From assembly GCA_019913005.1 (NCBI GenBank), contig JAIOHL010000117.1:22556-86555 (forward strand): a stretch of DNA of 64,000 nt. The letters are read 5' to 3'. Position numbers and translations under genes: made by a program. Source of the DNA: Anaerolineae bacterium. GTDB taxonomy: Bacteria; Chloroflexota; Anaerolineae; Aggregatilineales; J027. Below, piece after piece: positions 38,893 to 48,386 of the stretch. The notes under the pieces are model-generated. The model saw only the letters and a program-made list of their open reading frames with translations. It was not told where the DNA came from and ran no database searches. Positions within the stretch are counted from its first letter, which is position 1. The number at the start of each line of letters is the position of its first letter.

Positions 38893-39098
38893 AATACCCT
38901 CCAATTTGCTGCGGTTGATGATGCAGGGCGGGCGATAATTGCTTATAACCCCGTCATTTTAGCTTGCCCTGCGCTGGTAAGCAAGATGCTCCAAAAATCC
39001 CGTTAGGGTGTCACTGGTCAGGAATAGAATGGATTTGTGTGCAAAATTAACCCTATTTTAACCACTTTTGGCGCTAGTGCATCATTTTTGGATTGATT

Positions 39099-39104
39099 TA
39101 TAAT
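39099..39104 (+). promoter_or_regulatory. -10 box of the Ser/Thr kinase gene
   Basis: A perfect TATAAT lies 64 bases before ATG 39169 in the 276-bp divergent gap; no clear -35 is seen. Confidence 0.4.
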
Positions 39105-39168
39105 AAATCATAATGGTTTTATGCGAAAAGCGTCAACGGACTATTTATTTTATGGTCGGAGAAAACTA

Positions 39169-42100
39169 ATGACACTGCTTGGTAACCGCTACCAACTGCA
39201 TGAAAAATTGGGTGAGGGTGGAATGGGAGCCGTCTATCGGGCCACAGACCGCCTCACAGGACAGGCTGTCGCGCTCAAGCGAGTGTTAATCCCCACAGGC
39301 GGGACATCGCCGGAGACCGATTCCTCCCGACTGCGTTTATCCTTAGCCCGCGAATTTCAAACCCTTGCCTCCCTGCGTCACCCCAATGTGATCGGGGTCG
39401 AGGACTATGGCTTTGATACCAATCAACAGCCCTATTTCACGATGACACTTTTAGAGAAGCCCCAGACCATTCTCGAAGTTGGCGCAAAGGCCAGTCTCGA
39501 TCAAAAAATAGACCTGCTGATTCAACTTTTACAAGCGATGGCCTATCTTCATCGGCGCGGCATCTTACACCGCGATTTAAAACCAGCGAATGTGTTGGTT
39601 GAAGATGGTGAAACCGTGCGCGTCCTAGACTTTGGCCTTGCCACCGCCCAAGTACAGCAGGCAGGTGAAGTGGTCGAAGGCACAGTGACTTATATGGCCC
39701 CCGAAGTCATCAGTCGGGCCGGAGCAAGCCAAACCGCCGACTTGTATGCAGTGGGAGTCATGGCCTATGAGCTTTTTACCGGGCGCTACCCTTTTGATAC
39801 CACCAATATCAATAAACTTATCCGCAGTGTGTTTTATAGCGAACCCGACCTAAAAACGATTACCAACTTGACCGCCGAGCAATTGGCAAGTATCAAAACA
39901 CGCCCCGTTAAAACGGATGTCATTCCGTCAGAACAAGCCCAAATTCATTGGGTGACCCAGCAAGATGTGTCAATGCCCTCGCAAGACCTCGCGGCGATTG
40001 TCGGCAAGTTGATGGCAAAAGACCCGAAAGCCCGCTATCAAAACGCCCAAGATGTCATAAACGAGTTGTATCAGGTTATTGGACAGCCCGTCTACGAAGA
40101 AAGCCAAGCGGTGCGCGAGAGCTTCTTGCAGGCTGCCAGCTTTGTTGGACGCGATGAAGAATTGGGCATGTTATCGGCTGCCCTTATTAACGCGATTGAA
40201 GGACACGGTAGCGCGTGGCTGGTCGGTGGCGAAAGTGGGGTGGGCAAATCGCGTCTATTAGATGAACTCCGCATCCAATCATTGGTAGACGGGGCAATGG
40301 TCATTCGGGGTCAGACTGTTGCAGAAGGCGGCTTGCCCTATCAACTCTGGCAAGACCCCATTCGGCGCTTGGTACTCTCAACGGAACTTAATGATATTGA
40401 AGCTGGAGTGCTAAAAGAAATTTTGCCGGACATCAGTAGCCTCGTGGGGCGTGAAATCCCTGATGCGCCGGTGTTGGAAGGGAAAGCCCGCCAGCAGCGT
40501 TTAAATCTCGCCATTATTGATTTATTCCGTAAACAAAAACAGCCGACCCTTTTGCTGCTAGAGGATTTACATTGGGCCGGAATCAGCCTTCAACCCCTCA
40601 AAATGCTCGTTGAAAGCAGCAAACAGCTACCTCTTTTGGTGGTCAGCAGTTATCGCCATGATGAAATGCCCGAACTGCCCAATGAGCTACCCGGCATTGA
40701 ACTGATTAATCTTAATCGCCTGTCCGAAACCAGTATCGCAGATTTGAGCGTCTCGATGTTGGGTGAGGCAGGTAAACAACCACAGGTTTTGGCATTTTTG
40801 CAGCGCGAAACCGAAGGCAATGTCTTTTTCATGATCGAAACGGTGCGGGCGCTTGCTGAAGAGGCGGGGCGCTTGCAGGCAGTTGGCGCGATGCAGCTTC
40901 CCGAACAGATTTTTGCTGGGGGTGTCCAGCAAATTATCCAACGGCGTCTGGGGCGTGTACCGGAATTTTTCCACCCCCTGCTCAAGTTGGCAGCGGTTAT
41001 TGGTCGGCGGCTAGATTTTGACCTCTTGGCTCAACTCGATAGTGACACCGATTTGGAGGCATGGCTCAATATTTGTGCGAATGTGGCCGTGTTTGACCGA
41101 CAAGATGAACAGTGGCGTTTTGCCCATGATAAACTCCGCGAGGCTATCTTAAAAGACCTGAATCCACCCGAAACAATCGCATTGCATCGTCAGGTCGCAG
41201 TGGCAATTGAAACGACCTATCCCAATGACAAAGCGCAGGCCGTCAATTTGATGGAGCATTGGCATCATGCCGGGGATATTGCCAAAGAAGCAAATTATGC
41301 CCAAATCGGGGGGGAACTGGCTCTTGCCATCAGCAATTCACGTGGGGCAATTGATCTCTATAACCGCGCCTTGCAACTCATCCCTCAAGATAAACAGGGG
41401 GTACGGGCGGCCCTGCTGGTTGATCTTGCCAAGTCGCATGAAAACCTGAGTGATTACGCCACCGCGACCCAACATCTCAATGAGGGCTTGGCCCTGGCAC
41501 GCGACGCAAATGATCAATTGATGATGGTCAAGGCCTTGAATGCGTTGGGGTTGGTCACAGAAATGCAGGGGGCTTATGATGAGGCCTTGAAGCTAAACGA
41601 GCAAGCCCTTGAGATTGCACGTGCCATCGCAGATCGGGCAGGCACGGCGACTGCCCTTAAGAATTTGGGCAACATTGCGCGGTTGCGCGGTGATTATGAT
41701 AATGCCAAGCAGCACTATCAAGAAAGCCTTGCCATCCGCACTGAACTGAATGATAAACAAGGGATGGCGGTGTGCCTTAATAATCTCGGTCTCACCTATT
41801 ATTTTCAGGGCAATATGGAAGAAGCCAAACGTTGTCTGACGGAGGCGCTCGACATCCACAAACAAATTGGGGCACGTTTTGAAACCGCCGCTGGTTTGGG
41901 CAACTTGGGGGTGATTACTGCCTCATGGGGCGACACCGACGCGGCGAAACAATACTTCGAGGAGAGCATGGTAACGCGCCGCGAAATTGGGGACCGGGCC
42001 GGACAAGCCTCCATGCTCACCAATCTGGGAATGTTAGCCAAAGATGCCAAAGATTTTGATGAGGCCCATCGCTATTTCAAGGAAGGTCTGACCATTCGCC

Positions 42101-42495
42101 GTGAAATTGGGGATCGGGCGGGTATTGCCAATTCACTCATTAATCTTGGGGTAGTCGCAAAAGGGCATCAACTCATGTTCCAAGCCGAAAAGTATCTTCA
42201 GGAAGCCCTCAAGGAAGCCAAAGCGCTTGAAGCAGTCCCCTTAATGTTAGAGACGATGGTCGAGTTGGCTGGCCTTCAGATTGAAAACGGTCAATACACA
42301 CAGGCGGCTGAATGGTTGGGCATGGTGGTCAATCATCCCGCCCTAGATACGGGAGTGAAGATGGCCGTTGAACCAATCCTCACGGATTTGGGTCAAAAAT
42401 TTCCACCCGATAAATTAAACCCTGCCCTTGAACGTGGCAAGCAATTACGGCTCGATACGGTGGTAGATGAGCTATTGAGCGTTAAACAAGCGTGA
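39169..42495 (+). CDS. Ser/Thr protein kinase with AAA ATPase and TPR domains
   Basis: A 1108-residue signalling protein in three parts. A Hanks-type kinase (residues 8-310) has LGEGGMGAVY, Lys37 in VALKR, HRDLKPAN (134-141) and DFGLA (from 154), so it should be active. An AAA_16-type ATPase (about 325-650) has GGESGVGKS (353-361) and a LLLLEDLHWAG Walker B. From about 700 onward there are at least eight TPR units such as GDYDNAKQHYQESLAIRTEL. No TM segment is seen. ATG 39169 follows GGAGA; the extension to 39121 lacks a ribosome site. Such kinase-ATPase-TPR proteins are common in Chloroflexota and related groups, with unknown ligands. Confidence 0.9.
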   Translation: MTLLGNRYQLHEKLGEGGMGAVYRATDRLTGQAVALKRVLIPTGGTSPETDSSRLRLSLAREFQTLASLRHPNVIGVEDYGFDTNQQPYFTMTLLEKPQTILEVGAKASLDQKIDLLIQLLQAMAYLHRRGILHRDLKPANVLVEDGETVRVLDFGLATAQVQQAGEVVEGTVTYMAPEVISRAGASQTADLYAVGVMAYELFTGRYPFDTTNINKLIRSVFYSEPDLKTITNLTAEQLASIKTRPVKTDVIPSEQAQIHWVTQQDVSMPSQDLAAIVGKLMAKDPKARYQNAQDVINELYQVIGQPVYEESQAVRESFLQAASFVGRDEELGMLSAALINAIEGHGSAWLVGGESGVGKSRLLDELRIQSLVDGAMVIRGQTVAEGGLPYQLWQDPIRRLVLSTELNDIEAGVLKEILPDISSLVGREIPDAPVLEGKARQQRLNLAIIDLFRKQKQPTLLLLEDLHWAGISLQPLKMLVESSKQLPLLVVSSYRHDEMPELPNELPGIELINLNRLSETSIADLSVSMLGEAGKQPQVLAFLQRETEGNVFFMIETVRALAEEAGRLQAVGAMQLPEQIFAGGVQQIIQRRLGRVPEFFHPLLKLAAVIGRRLDFDLLAQLDSDTDLEAWLNICANVAVFDRQDEQWRFAHDKLREAILKDLNPPETIALHRQVAVAIETTYPNDKAQAVNLMEHWHHAGDIAKEANYAQIGGELALAISNSRGAIDLYNRALQLIPQDKQGVRAALLVDLAKSHENLSDYATATQHLNEGLALARDANDQLMMVKALNALGLVTEMQGAYDEALKLNEQALEIARAIADRAGTATALKNLGNIARLRGDYDNAKQHYQESLAIRTELNDKQGMAVCLNNLGLTYYFQGNMEEAKRCLTEALDIHKQIGARFETAAGLGNLGVITASWGDTDAAKQYFEESMVTRREIGDRAGQASMLTNLGMLAKDAKDFDEAHRYFKEGLTIRREIGDRAGIANSLINLGVVAKGHQLMFQAEKYLQEALKEAKALEAVPLMLETMVELAGLQIENGQYTQAAEWLGMVVNHPALDTGVKMAVEPILTDLGQKFPPDKLNPALERGKQLRLDTVVDELLSVKQA

Positions 42496-42869
42496 AGCCT
42501 GTAAAAAATTCCTTTGAATTTGTATGAGTTTTGTCAAGGGCGAGTTTACAACTTGTAAGGGATGAAAGCCCGCCCTTAATAAAACTGCTTAGATGCAACT
42601 TTTCTGCTATTTTCCCCTTTGCACGTCTCCAAAATAACCAAATCACGCTTCAATTCACTGTTACTAGGCAGTATTGAGGCAAATTAGGTTTGTCAATGTG
42701 CTGTCAAATTTCGTCAAAGACCATCCTTCATTAATAATTAAGAGAAGAAAAGTTGAGGCTTTATTCTATAGTATAATGTAATCAAGTTTTATAGACCCTT
42801 TCATATGTGCCATCTAGCCGCAATTATCCCATATTCCGAAAAAAAATTATGGGGAAGGGAGCATAGGGG
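42496..42869. other. non-coding gap with long inverted repeat
   Basis: These 374 bases hold no gene. AAGGGCG (42536-42542) and CGCCCTT (42571-42577) pair around a loop that itself contains TTACAA-C-TTGTAA; no T run follows in the plus direction. A TATAAT at 42772-42777 probably belongs to the subtilase promoter. Confidence 0.5.
42772..42777 (+). promoter_or_regulatory. -10 box of the subtilase gene
   Basis: TATAAT about 92 bases before the start codon, without a clear -35. Confidence 0.35.
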
Positions 42870-45221
42870 ATGTACCACTCAAGAATGTTTAGGATAGTGG
42901 TGTTGGCATTGGTACTGCTGACCACTATTTTTAGTCTGTTAGGAATTATGCCCGCTGCACCAGCCAAAGGTGAGGGCAACCAAGTCTCCAGTATCGAAAT
43001 GTGTGTCCTGACCCCCGAACTGTTGGGTGGGCAGGGTTTTTCGGTGACAGGGCTTGGCTTCTCGGTTACGGGTCTCGGCTTCTCAGTCACGGGTCTCGGT
43101 TTCTCAGTCACGGGTCTCGGTTTCTCGGTGACAGGCTTAGGCATTACCCCCGAAGAAATTGCCCAAGAAATCCGCGACAACCCCATTTCCAACCAATGGC
43201 TTGTGAATATGCAGCCCGACATCACCAATGGGGCCGGATTTAACACGGAACCAGTCGCTGTGCTAATTGTGGACGACTTTAGCAGTGCAGATTCGCACGG
43301 TAACATGGTGATGCGTGTGTTCCAAGACCTTTCGCATGTGGTAGACATGAGCCGCATCCGTCTGATCCCCATGGATGTCAGCGGCGCAGATGTTGACTAT
43401 GCGGTAGACGGCTTGGAAATTGATATTCAACAAACGATTGAAGGGCCGAGCGCCGAATTTGGGCCAAACGGATTGATGGGACAGGGCTACAACCACTTTG
43501 TCATCAATCTGAGCTTCGGGGTCATTCCCTGCACCCATTCCGGGCCTGTGTTAGAAGGCGTTCAATATCCCGGTTTTGTATTCGGCGATGCGCTTGAAGC
43601 CATTAATACAGCCAACACGCCCCTGCCTCCACAATCGGTTGAACCCGTTTTGGAATGTGTACAGCGTCGTGGTTGGGGTCGTTATACTGCCTATTTCGGG
43701 TATAACAACCTGAACGATGAAGTCGTCAACATTCCTGCGGGTTGGAACAATTTCTTCGCCCCCGGTGACTATAACCGTGAACAACCCCGTGTCTTTGAAA
43801 TGGGACGGCATGAGTATGCCTTTGCGGTAGATTTCAATTTCGCGCTGGCATGGGCAGTACGTGGGCCAAATGGTCAGTATAAATATGTCATTGCAAGCGC
43901 GGCTTCAACCCCCTGCAATCCACAGAACCTGCCCCCACAAACGCGCCAACCCGTCAAACCCGTTTTGGAATGCGTCATGGACAATGGTCGCGGCGTCTTC
44001 ACGGCTCGCTTTGGCTATGAAAATCAAAACAGTGCCTCGGTGACGATTGATGTAGGCAGCCAAAACAAGTTCACGAATCGTAGCAACGACAAGGGTCAAA
44101 CCATAACCTTCCTCCCCGGCATGCATGAAGATGTCTTCCGGGTGCAGTTTAATGGCAGCAATCTAACATGGCAGCTACGCGGGCCAGATAACCGCCGCTA
44201 CTCAGTGACCGCCACCAAATATTCCGATCCGTGCATTGATTCGGTGGGCTATGGTTTGGTGGATTATGTACACGACGAACTGGGTGTCCCAGAAGAGTTG
44301 GTAGATGATTACATTGCCGTACTGGTAGATGCTGATGGCGACGAAGGCGACCTGTTTGATCTGCGCATCCTGCTGCAAGACTATCAACAGCGAAGCGCTA
44401 CCAGCAATGGCGATTTCGCAGTCATCCCAGTCGGCGCTTCCGGCAACTATCGGCCTTGGCTGTTTGCCCAACCTTTAACCCCGGCGGCATGGCCCGAAGT
44501 GGTGGCAGTCGGTGGAACACTGGGTAATTACGGTGATCTGTGGCGCTTCTCGCACGATGGCAACGTTCTAGCCCCCGCCGCAGGCTATCCAATAGGCGAC
44601 AACACCTATATCGCAGGGACATCCTTTGCCGCACCATTTGCTAGTATGGTCGCCGCACAGTGGCTCACCTATCCAAACGCCTGCAATTTTAATGGCACAC
44701 TCCCACCACTGATTGAAAGTGCCCAATCCAAGAGTTCCAATCAGACCTTCATCGCTGGGAGCGTCATGCCCTTCGACTGCTCAACCAGTAACACAGTCGC
44801 TGGCGGTGACACTGGTGGTGCATCCGGTGGCAATACAAGCACCCCCATCTCGTACACCGTCGAATCCAATGACCCGGTTGTTGCTCAAAGTGGTGGATGG
44901 TCAGACACAGCGACACCGCTCGCCAGTGGTGGCAGCTATCTCAGCAATCACGCCAATAATTCGAATGGTAATGCCAACACTGCCTTGACACTCCAATTTA
45001 ATGGAACAGGCATCAATGTGAATTACCTGACCGGGCCATCACTTGGAACATTCACCATCGTGGTTGATGATGTGGCAATCCGTACCGTGATCTCTTGGTC
45101 AGACGCCGCGATCTTTGGCAATTGGTCAAATATCACTGGCCTTGAAACGGGCGATCACACGCTCCAGATTGTGGCAACCGACGGTACAGTCGCAATCGAC
45201 AGCTTCTACATCGTCCAATAA
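42870..45221 (+). CDS. secreted subtilisin-like protease with heptad repeat and inserted modules
   Basis: A 783-residue exported protein. A signal peptide covers about 1-33. Five exact GFSVTGL units follow (56-90). An S8 core then appears: Asp135 or 136 in VLIVDDFSS, His143 in DSHGNMV, FVINLSFG, Asn526 in GASGNY and Ser585 in GTSFAAPFAS. Between the His and Ser parts lie two homologous modules of about 90 residues (259-349 and 364-455), each starting PVLECV, containing FGYxNxN and RGPxxxxY, and ending in Cys. The C-terminal domain (about 660-783) recurs in the minus-strand protein at 50968. It is probably an extracellular protease, with the His in a shortened context. A terminator follows. 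Confidence 0.82.
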   Translation: MYHSRMFRIVVLALVLLTTIFSLLGIMPAAPAKGEGNQVSSIEMCVLTPELLGGQGFSVTGLGFSVTGLGFSVTGLGFSVTGLGFSVTGLGITPEEIAQEIRDNPISNQWLVNMQPDITNGAGFNTEPVAVLIVDDFSSADSHGNMVMRVFQDLSHVVDMSRIRLIPMDVSGADVDYAVDGLEIDIQQTIEGPSAEFGPNGLMGQGYNHFVINLSFGVIPCTHSGPVLEGVQYPGFVFGDALEAINTANTPLPPQSVEPVLECVQRRGWGRYTAYFGYNNLNDEVVNIPAGWNNFFAPGDYNREQPRVFEMGRHEYAFAVDFNFALAWAVRGPNGQYKYVIASAASTPCNPQNLPPQTRQPVKPVLECVMDNGRGVFTARFGYENQNSASVTIDVGSQNKFTNRSNDKGQTITFLPGMHEDVFRVQFNGSNLTWQLRGPDNRRYSVTATKYSDPCIDSVGYGLVDYVHDELGVPEELVDDYIAVLVDADGDEGDLFDLRILLQDYQQRSATSNGDFAVIPVGASGNYRPWLFAQPLTPAAWPEVVAVGGTLGNYGDLWRFSHDGNVLAPAAGYPIGDNTYIAGTSFAAPFASMVAAQWLTYPNACNFNGTLPPLIESAQSKSSNQTFIAGSVMPFDCSTSNTVAGGDTGGASGGNTSTPISYTVESNDPVVAQSGGWSDTATPLASGGSYLSNHANNSNGNANTALTLQFNGTGINVNYLTGPSLGTFTIVVDDVAIRTVISWSDAAIFGNWSNITGLETGDHTLQIVATDGTVAIDSFYIVQ
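43035..43139 (+). repeat. five tandem 21-bp repeats encoding GFSVTGL
   Basis: Five consecutive 21-bp units encode the same seven residues while the DNA varies at third positions (GGTTTTTCGGTGAC against GGCTTCTCGGTTAC and similar). Silent divergence with protein identity points to selection on the peptide. Confidence 0.9.
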
Positions 45222-45226
45222 GTGAT

Positions 45227-45258
45227 AGGAGGTTAGTGCCAAACTAATCTCCTCTTTC
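45227..45258 (+). terminator. intrinsic terminator after the subtilase gene
   Basis: AGGAGGTTAGT and ACTAATCTCCT form an 11-bp stem with one G-U pair and a 5-base loop, then CTTT. It begins 5 bases after the stop. Confidence 0.65.
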
Positions 45259-45378
45259 CAAAACCATCAAGTTTTAGCCATCTGCGAATTTCGGGAACAG
45301 GTGGCTAATTTTTTTAGGCCACGTGTTAAAATCAAATACAGAGTGTAAGCCGCACCCATGTATTTGGAGAGAAATATT

Positions 45379-47439
45379 TTGACGACGCTGCATCCTGCTT
45401 TTGATTGGCATGAAGTCGCCCGTTTAGCTTTAACTTCCCGATTGATAGATGAATTAGAAGAACAAGAACTCGTCCCCAAAGGCCTAGTTAATTATCAATT
45501 TTCGGCACGTGGACACGAATTAGGACAGTTGTTATTAAGCCAACTATTGACCCGCCCTCATGATGCCGCCAGCCCCTATTACCGCTCCCGCCCTTTTTTA
45601 TTAGGTAGCGGGTTAACTCCCGAAGAAACCTTTGCCTCAGATATGGCGCGTGCGGGTAGCCTCAGCGGGGGGCGCGACGTGGGGGTGGTGTTTAATATGC
45701 CCAGTCGAGGCCGAGCCATTATCTTGCCAATGGCCGGAGATGTCGGGTCACAATATACCCCGGCGGCGGGTTGGGCACAGGCGCTTGTCTATCATGCCGA
45801 GCAACTCAATAATCCGGACTATACCGAAAGCATCGGAGTGGTTTGTGGGGGAGATGGCTCGGTTGCCAGTAATGGTTTTTGGTCGGCCCTGACAATTGCC
45901 ACCACCCTCGAACTCCCTCTTTTATTCATGATTGAAGACAACGGGTACGCTATTTCGGTCAAAGGGCCTGCTCAAACTCCCGGCGCAAATATCGCCGCCA
46001 ATCTCGCCTCATTTGCCAATTTGTGTGTGTGGGATGGCAGCGGCACACATCCGATTGGAACAGCGGACTTGGTCTATAATGCCGTCAATTATGTACGGAC
46101 ACAGCGCAAACCGGGTTTGCTTCGCCTGACTGTACCCCGCCTATCGGGTCATTCCAGTGTGGATAATCAAGCCTATAAATCCAAAGAGGTTTTGGAAGCC
46201 GAGTGGCAGCGCGACCCGATTGCAGCCTTGCATCAAGTCATGGTGCCAAATCTATTGAGTGAAGCCGAGTGGGATGCCCTCGTCGCCGATGCCAAACAGA
46301 CCGTGCATCAAGCCAGCGCCACAGCATTGGCCCAAGCCCAGCCAGATGTTCGCCAGATTACTCGCTTCGCTTTTTCCGACTCCACTCAGCCCCAGAAAAT
46401 GGGTGGATTGGTGGCAGAGGGTATTGAACTACCTCGTGGCACGGACACGCCCCAAATCACCGATCCCCGTCGCATCAATATGATTGAAGCCGTCCGACGC
46501 ACATTGGATGTTGAATTAACCCTCAATCCGCGCTGTGTGGTGTTTGGCGAGGACGTGGGAGAAAAAGGCGGGGTACATGCTGCGACGATGGATTTGCAGT
46601 ATAAACATGGCGTTAACCGCGTGTTTGATACCAGTCTCTCCGAAGAAGGCATCATTGGGCGGGCGGTTGGTATGGCCTACGCTGGATTGATGCCTGTGCC
46701 AGAAATCCAATTTCGCAAATATGCCGACCCCGCCACCGAACAAATCAACAATTGTGGCACGATTCGTTGGCGCACGGCGGGCAATTTCGCCGCCCCAATG
46801 GTTGTCCGTATCCCCGGCGGCTATCGTAAAATCGGCGACCCTTGGCACAGTGTTACCAGTGAAATCGTCTTTGCCCATGCTCCCGGCTGGTTATTAGCTT
46901 TCCCTTCCAACGCCGAGGATGCGGTGGGTTTATTGCGGACGGCCTTACGCGGCAACGACCCCGTGATTTTCTTTGAACATCGGGCCATGCTCGATGCGGC
47001 ATGGGCGCGGCGACCCTATCCCGGTGACGACTATATGCTACCCTTTGGCAAAGCCAATATTATCCAAGCGGGCACAGATTTAACGGTGGTAACATGGGGC
47101 GCGATGGTCGAACGCTGCGAGGCGGCGGCCCAACCCCTCAATGCCTCTATTGAGATTATTGATCTCCGTACTATCGTCCCGTGGGACAAGGCAAAAGTCT
47201 TGGCATCCGTCGCCAAAACAGGCAAGTGCTTGATTGTGCATGAGGACATCAGTTTGGGCGGATTTGGGGGAGAAATCGCTGCCACCATCGCCGCTGAAGC
47301 CTTTTTAGATTTGGACGGGCCAATTGAACGGGTCGCTTCGCCCTCTGTACCCGTGCCCTTCAATACCGGATTGATGGAAGGGGTTGTCCCGAATGTTGCC
47401 CTGATACGGCAAAAAATGGAAGCGCTCTTGGCCTTCTAA
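45379..47439 (+). CDS. fused E1 alpha/beta subunit of a 2-oxoacid dehydrogenase
   Basis: About 686 residues joining both E1 chains. The alpha part (to about 330) holds the thiamine diphosphate motif GGDGSVASNGFWSALTIA ending in IEDNGYAIS. The beta part (about 355-686) holds RRTLDVELTLNPRCVVFGED, YAGLMPVPEIQF and the C-terminal transketolase domain. E1 decarboxylates pyruvate or branched-chain 2-oxoacids and passes the acyl group to E2. No E2 or E3 gene lies beside it. TTG 45379 has GGAGAG 7 bases upstream; ATG 45358 is an alternative without a ribosome site. Confidence 0.87.
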   Translation: MTTLHPAFDWHEVARLALTSRLIDELEEQELVPKGLVNYQFSARGHELGQLLLSQLLTRPHDAASPYYRSRPFLLGSGLTPEETFASDMARAGSLSGGRDVGVVFNMPSRGRAIILPMAGDVGSQYTPAAGWAQALVYHAEQLNNPDYTESIGVVCGGDGSVASNGFWSALTIATTLELPLLFMIEDNGYAISVKGPAQTPGANIAANLASFANLCVWDGSGTHPIGTADLVYNAVNYVRTQRKPGLLRLTVPRLSGHSSVDNQAYKSKEVLEAEWQRDPIAALHQVMVPNLLSEAEWDALVADAKQTVHQASATALAQAQPDVRQITRFAFSDSTQPQKMGGLVAEGIELPRGTDTPQITDPRRINMIEAVRRTLDVELTLNPRCVVFGEDVGEKGGVHAATMDLQYKHGVNRVFDTSLSEEGIIGRAVGMAYAGLMPVPEIQFRKYADPATEQINNCGTIRWRTAGNFAAPMVVRIPGGYRKIGDPWHSVTSEIVFAHAPGWLLAFPSNAEDAVGLLRTALRGNDPVIFFEHRAMLDAAWARRPYPGDDYMLPFGKANIIQAGTDLTVVTWGAMVERCEAAAQPLNASIEIIDLRTIVPWDKAKVLASVAKTGKCLIVHEDISLGGFGGEIAATIAAEAFLDLDGPIERVASPSVPVPFNTGLMEGVVPNVALIRQKMEALLAF

Positions 47440-47469
47440 GCGTACAATGGGGTGTCGGAGGTTGCAGCG

Positions 47470-48294
47470 ATGACCACACCGGATGACGGCACTCCATTTT
47501 TCGACTCGGATTCGGTCAGTATGCTTGAAGCTGAACGTCAGCGCCTTGCTGCCTTATTAGACGCTGAAATCGGCAAGCCTATTCAGTTGCTGCTGGCTCA
47601 AGCCGCCGTCTATGAACAGAGCTTGGCTGCAAATCCCCAAGCGCAGATGGTCGCATCGGTGCTGGCAAGTTTGGCCCGCCAAGCCCTTCAGCAAATCCGT
47701 GATCTCAGTGCCGCCTTGCACCCCGCCATGCTGGAATCGCTTGGATTAACGCCCGCTCTCGAATTGTTGATCGGCCAAACGCTGCGAACGACACCACTTC
47801 AAATTGTTTGGACGATTGACCATCTGCCCAAACGACTTAGCCCCCCCATCGAATTGGCTCTATTCCGTGCCATCCAAGATGCACTGACCCATTCTGTGCG
47901 TTATGCTACCAACGCCACACTCCGGTTGAAAATGCAAAATGAGCAGTTGACGCTGTTCTATGAGGATAACGCTCCACATTCAGCGGGCAGGGATTTCTTA
48001 GATTTTGCCCTCACACGCCTGCAATCGCTTGGCATCGAGGTTGAATCACAAGATCGGCCCAATTTTCATATGGTCGCAACATTGAATCTCCCTATGCCGC
48101 CCTTCATGACCGAACGTGAGATGGAAGTGCTGGGATGGCTGGCAAAAGGTCTGCCCAATAAAGAAATTGCCGCCCGTATGCAGGTGACGCCCCGCACGGT
48201 CAATTTTCATCTCGACAACATCTATTCCAAGTTGAATGTCGCCTCGCGCACCGAAGCGGTGATGGCAGCATTGCGCTATGAACTGGTTAAATAA
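47470..48294 (+). CDS. LuxR-type regulator with degenerate histidine-kinase-like domain
   Basis: A 274-residue protein. Residues 18-100 look like a HisKA_3 dimerisation helix pair (ERQRLAALLDAEIGKPIQLLL, IRDLSAALHPAMLESLGL), but the phospho-acceptor His of LHD is Asp31. Residues 110-195 resemble a reduced HATPase, with no clear N or G boxes. Residues 210-274 are a GerE/LuxR HTH (MTEREMEVLGWLAKGLPNKEIAARM, RTVNFHLDNIYSKL). The fusion could sense a signal and bind DNA without phosphotransfer. ATG 47470 has GGAGG 9 bases upstream; GTG 47452 is less likely. It follows the E1 gene by 30 bp and may be co-transcribed. Confidence 0.8.
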   Translation: MTTPDDGTPFFDSDSVSMLEAERQRLAALLDAEIGKPIQLLLAQAAVYEQSLAANPQAQMVASVLASLARQALQQIRDLSAALHPAMLESLGLTPALELLIGQTLRTTPLQIVWTIDHLPKRLSPPIELALFRAIQDALTHSVRYATNATLRLKMQNEQLTLFYEDNAPHSAGRDFLDFALTRLQSLGIEVESQDRPNFHMVATLNLPMPPFMTEREMEVLGWLAKGLPNKEIAARMQVTPRTVNFHLDNIYSKLNVASRTEAVMAALRYELVK

Positions 48295-48386
48295 ACAGGG
48301 TCGGGCTGGTTGTTTGCTCGTTCTAGGGGCCGGGCCAGTGTGCAACAATCAGAACTAACCGACCTAAATATCATGGAGAACCTACC

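Noticed and set aside
42536..42577. AAGGGCG/CGCCCTT inverted repeat as a terminator of the kinase gene
   Set aside because: The loop is long (28 bases) and the plus-strand end is followed by AATAAAA, not a T run.
43035..43139. Short direct repeats that could be taken for a CRISPR array
   Set aside because: The 21-bp units are directly adjacent with no spacers, keep the reading frame and encode an exact peptide repeat.
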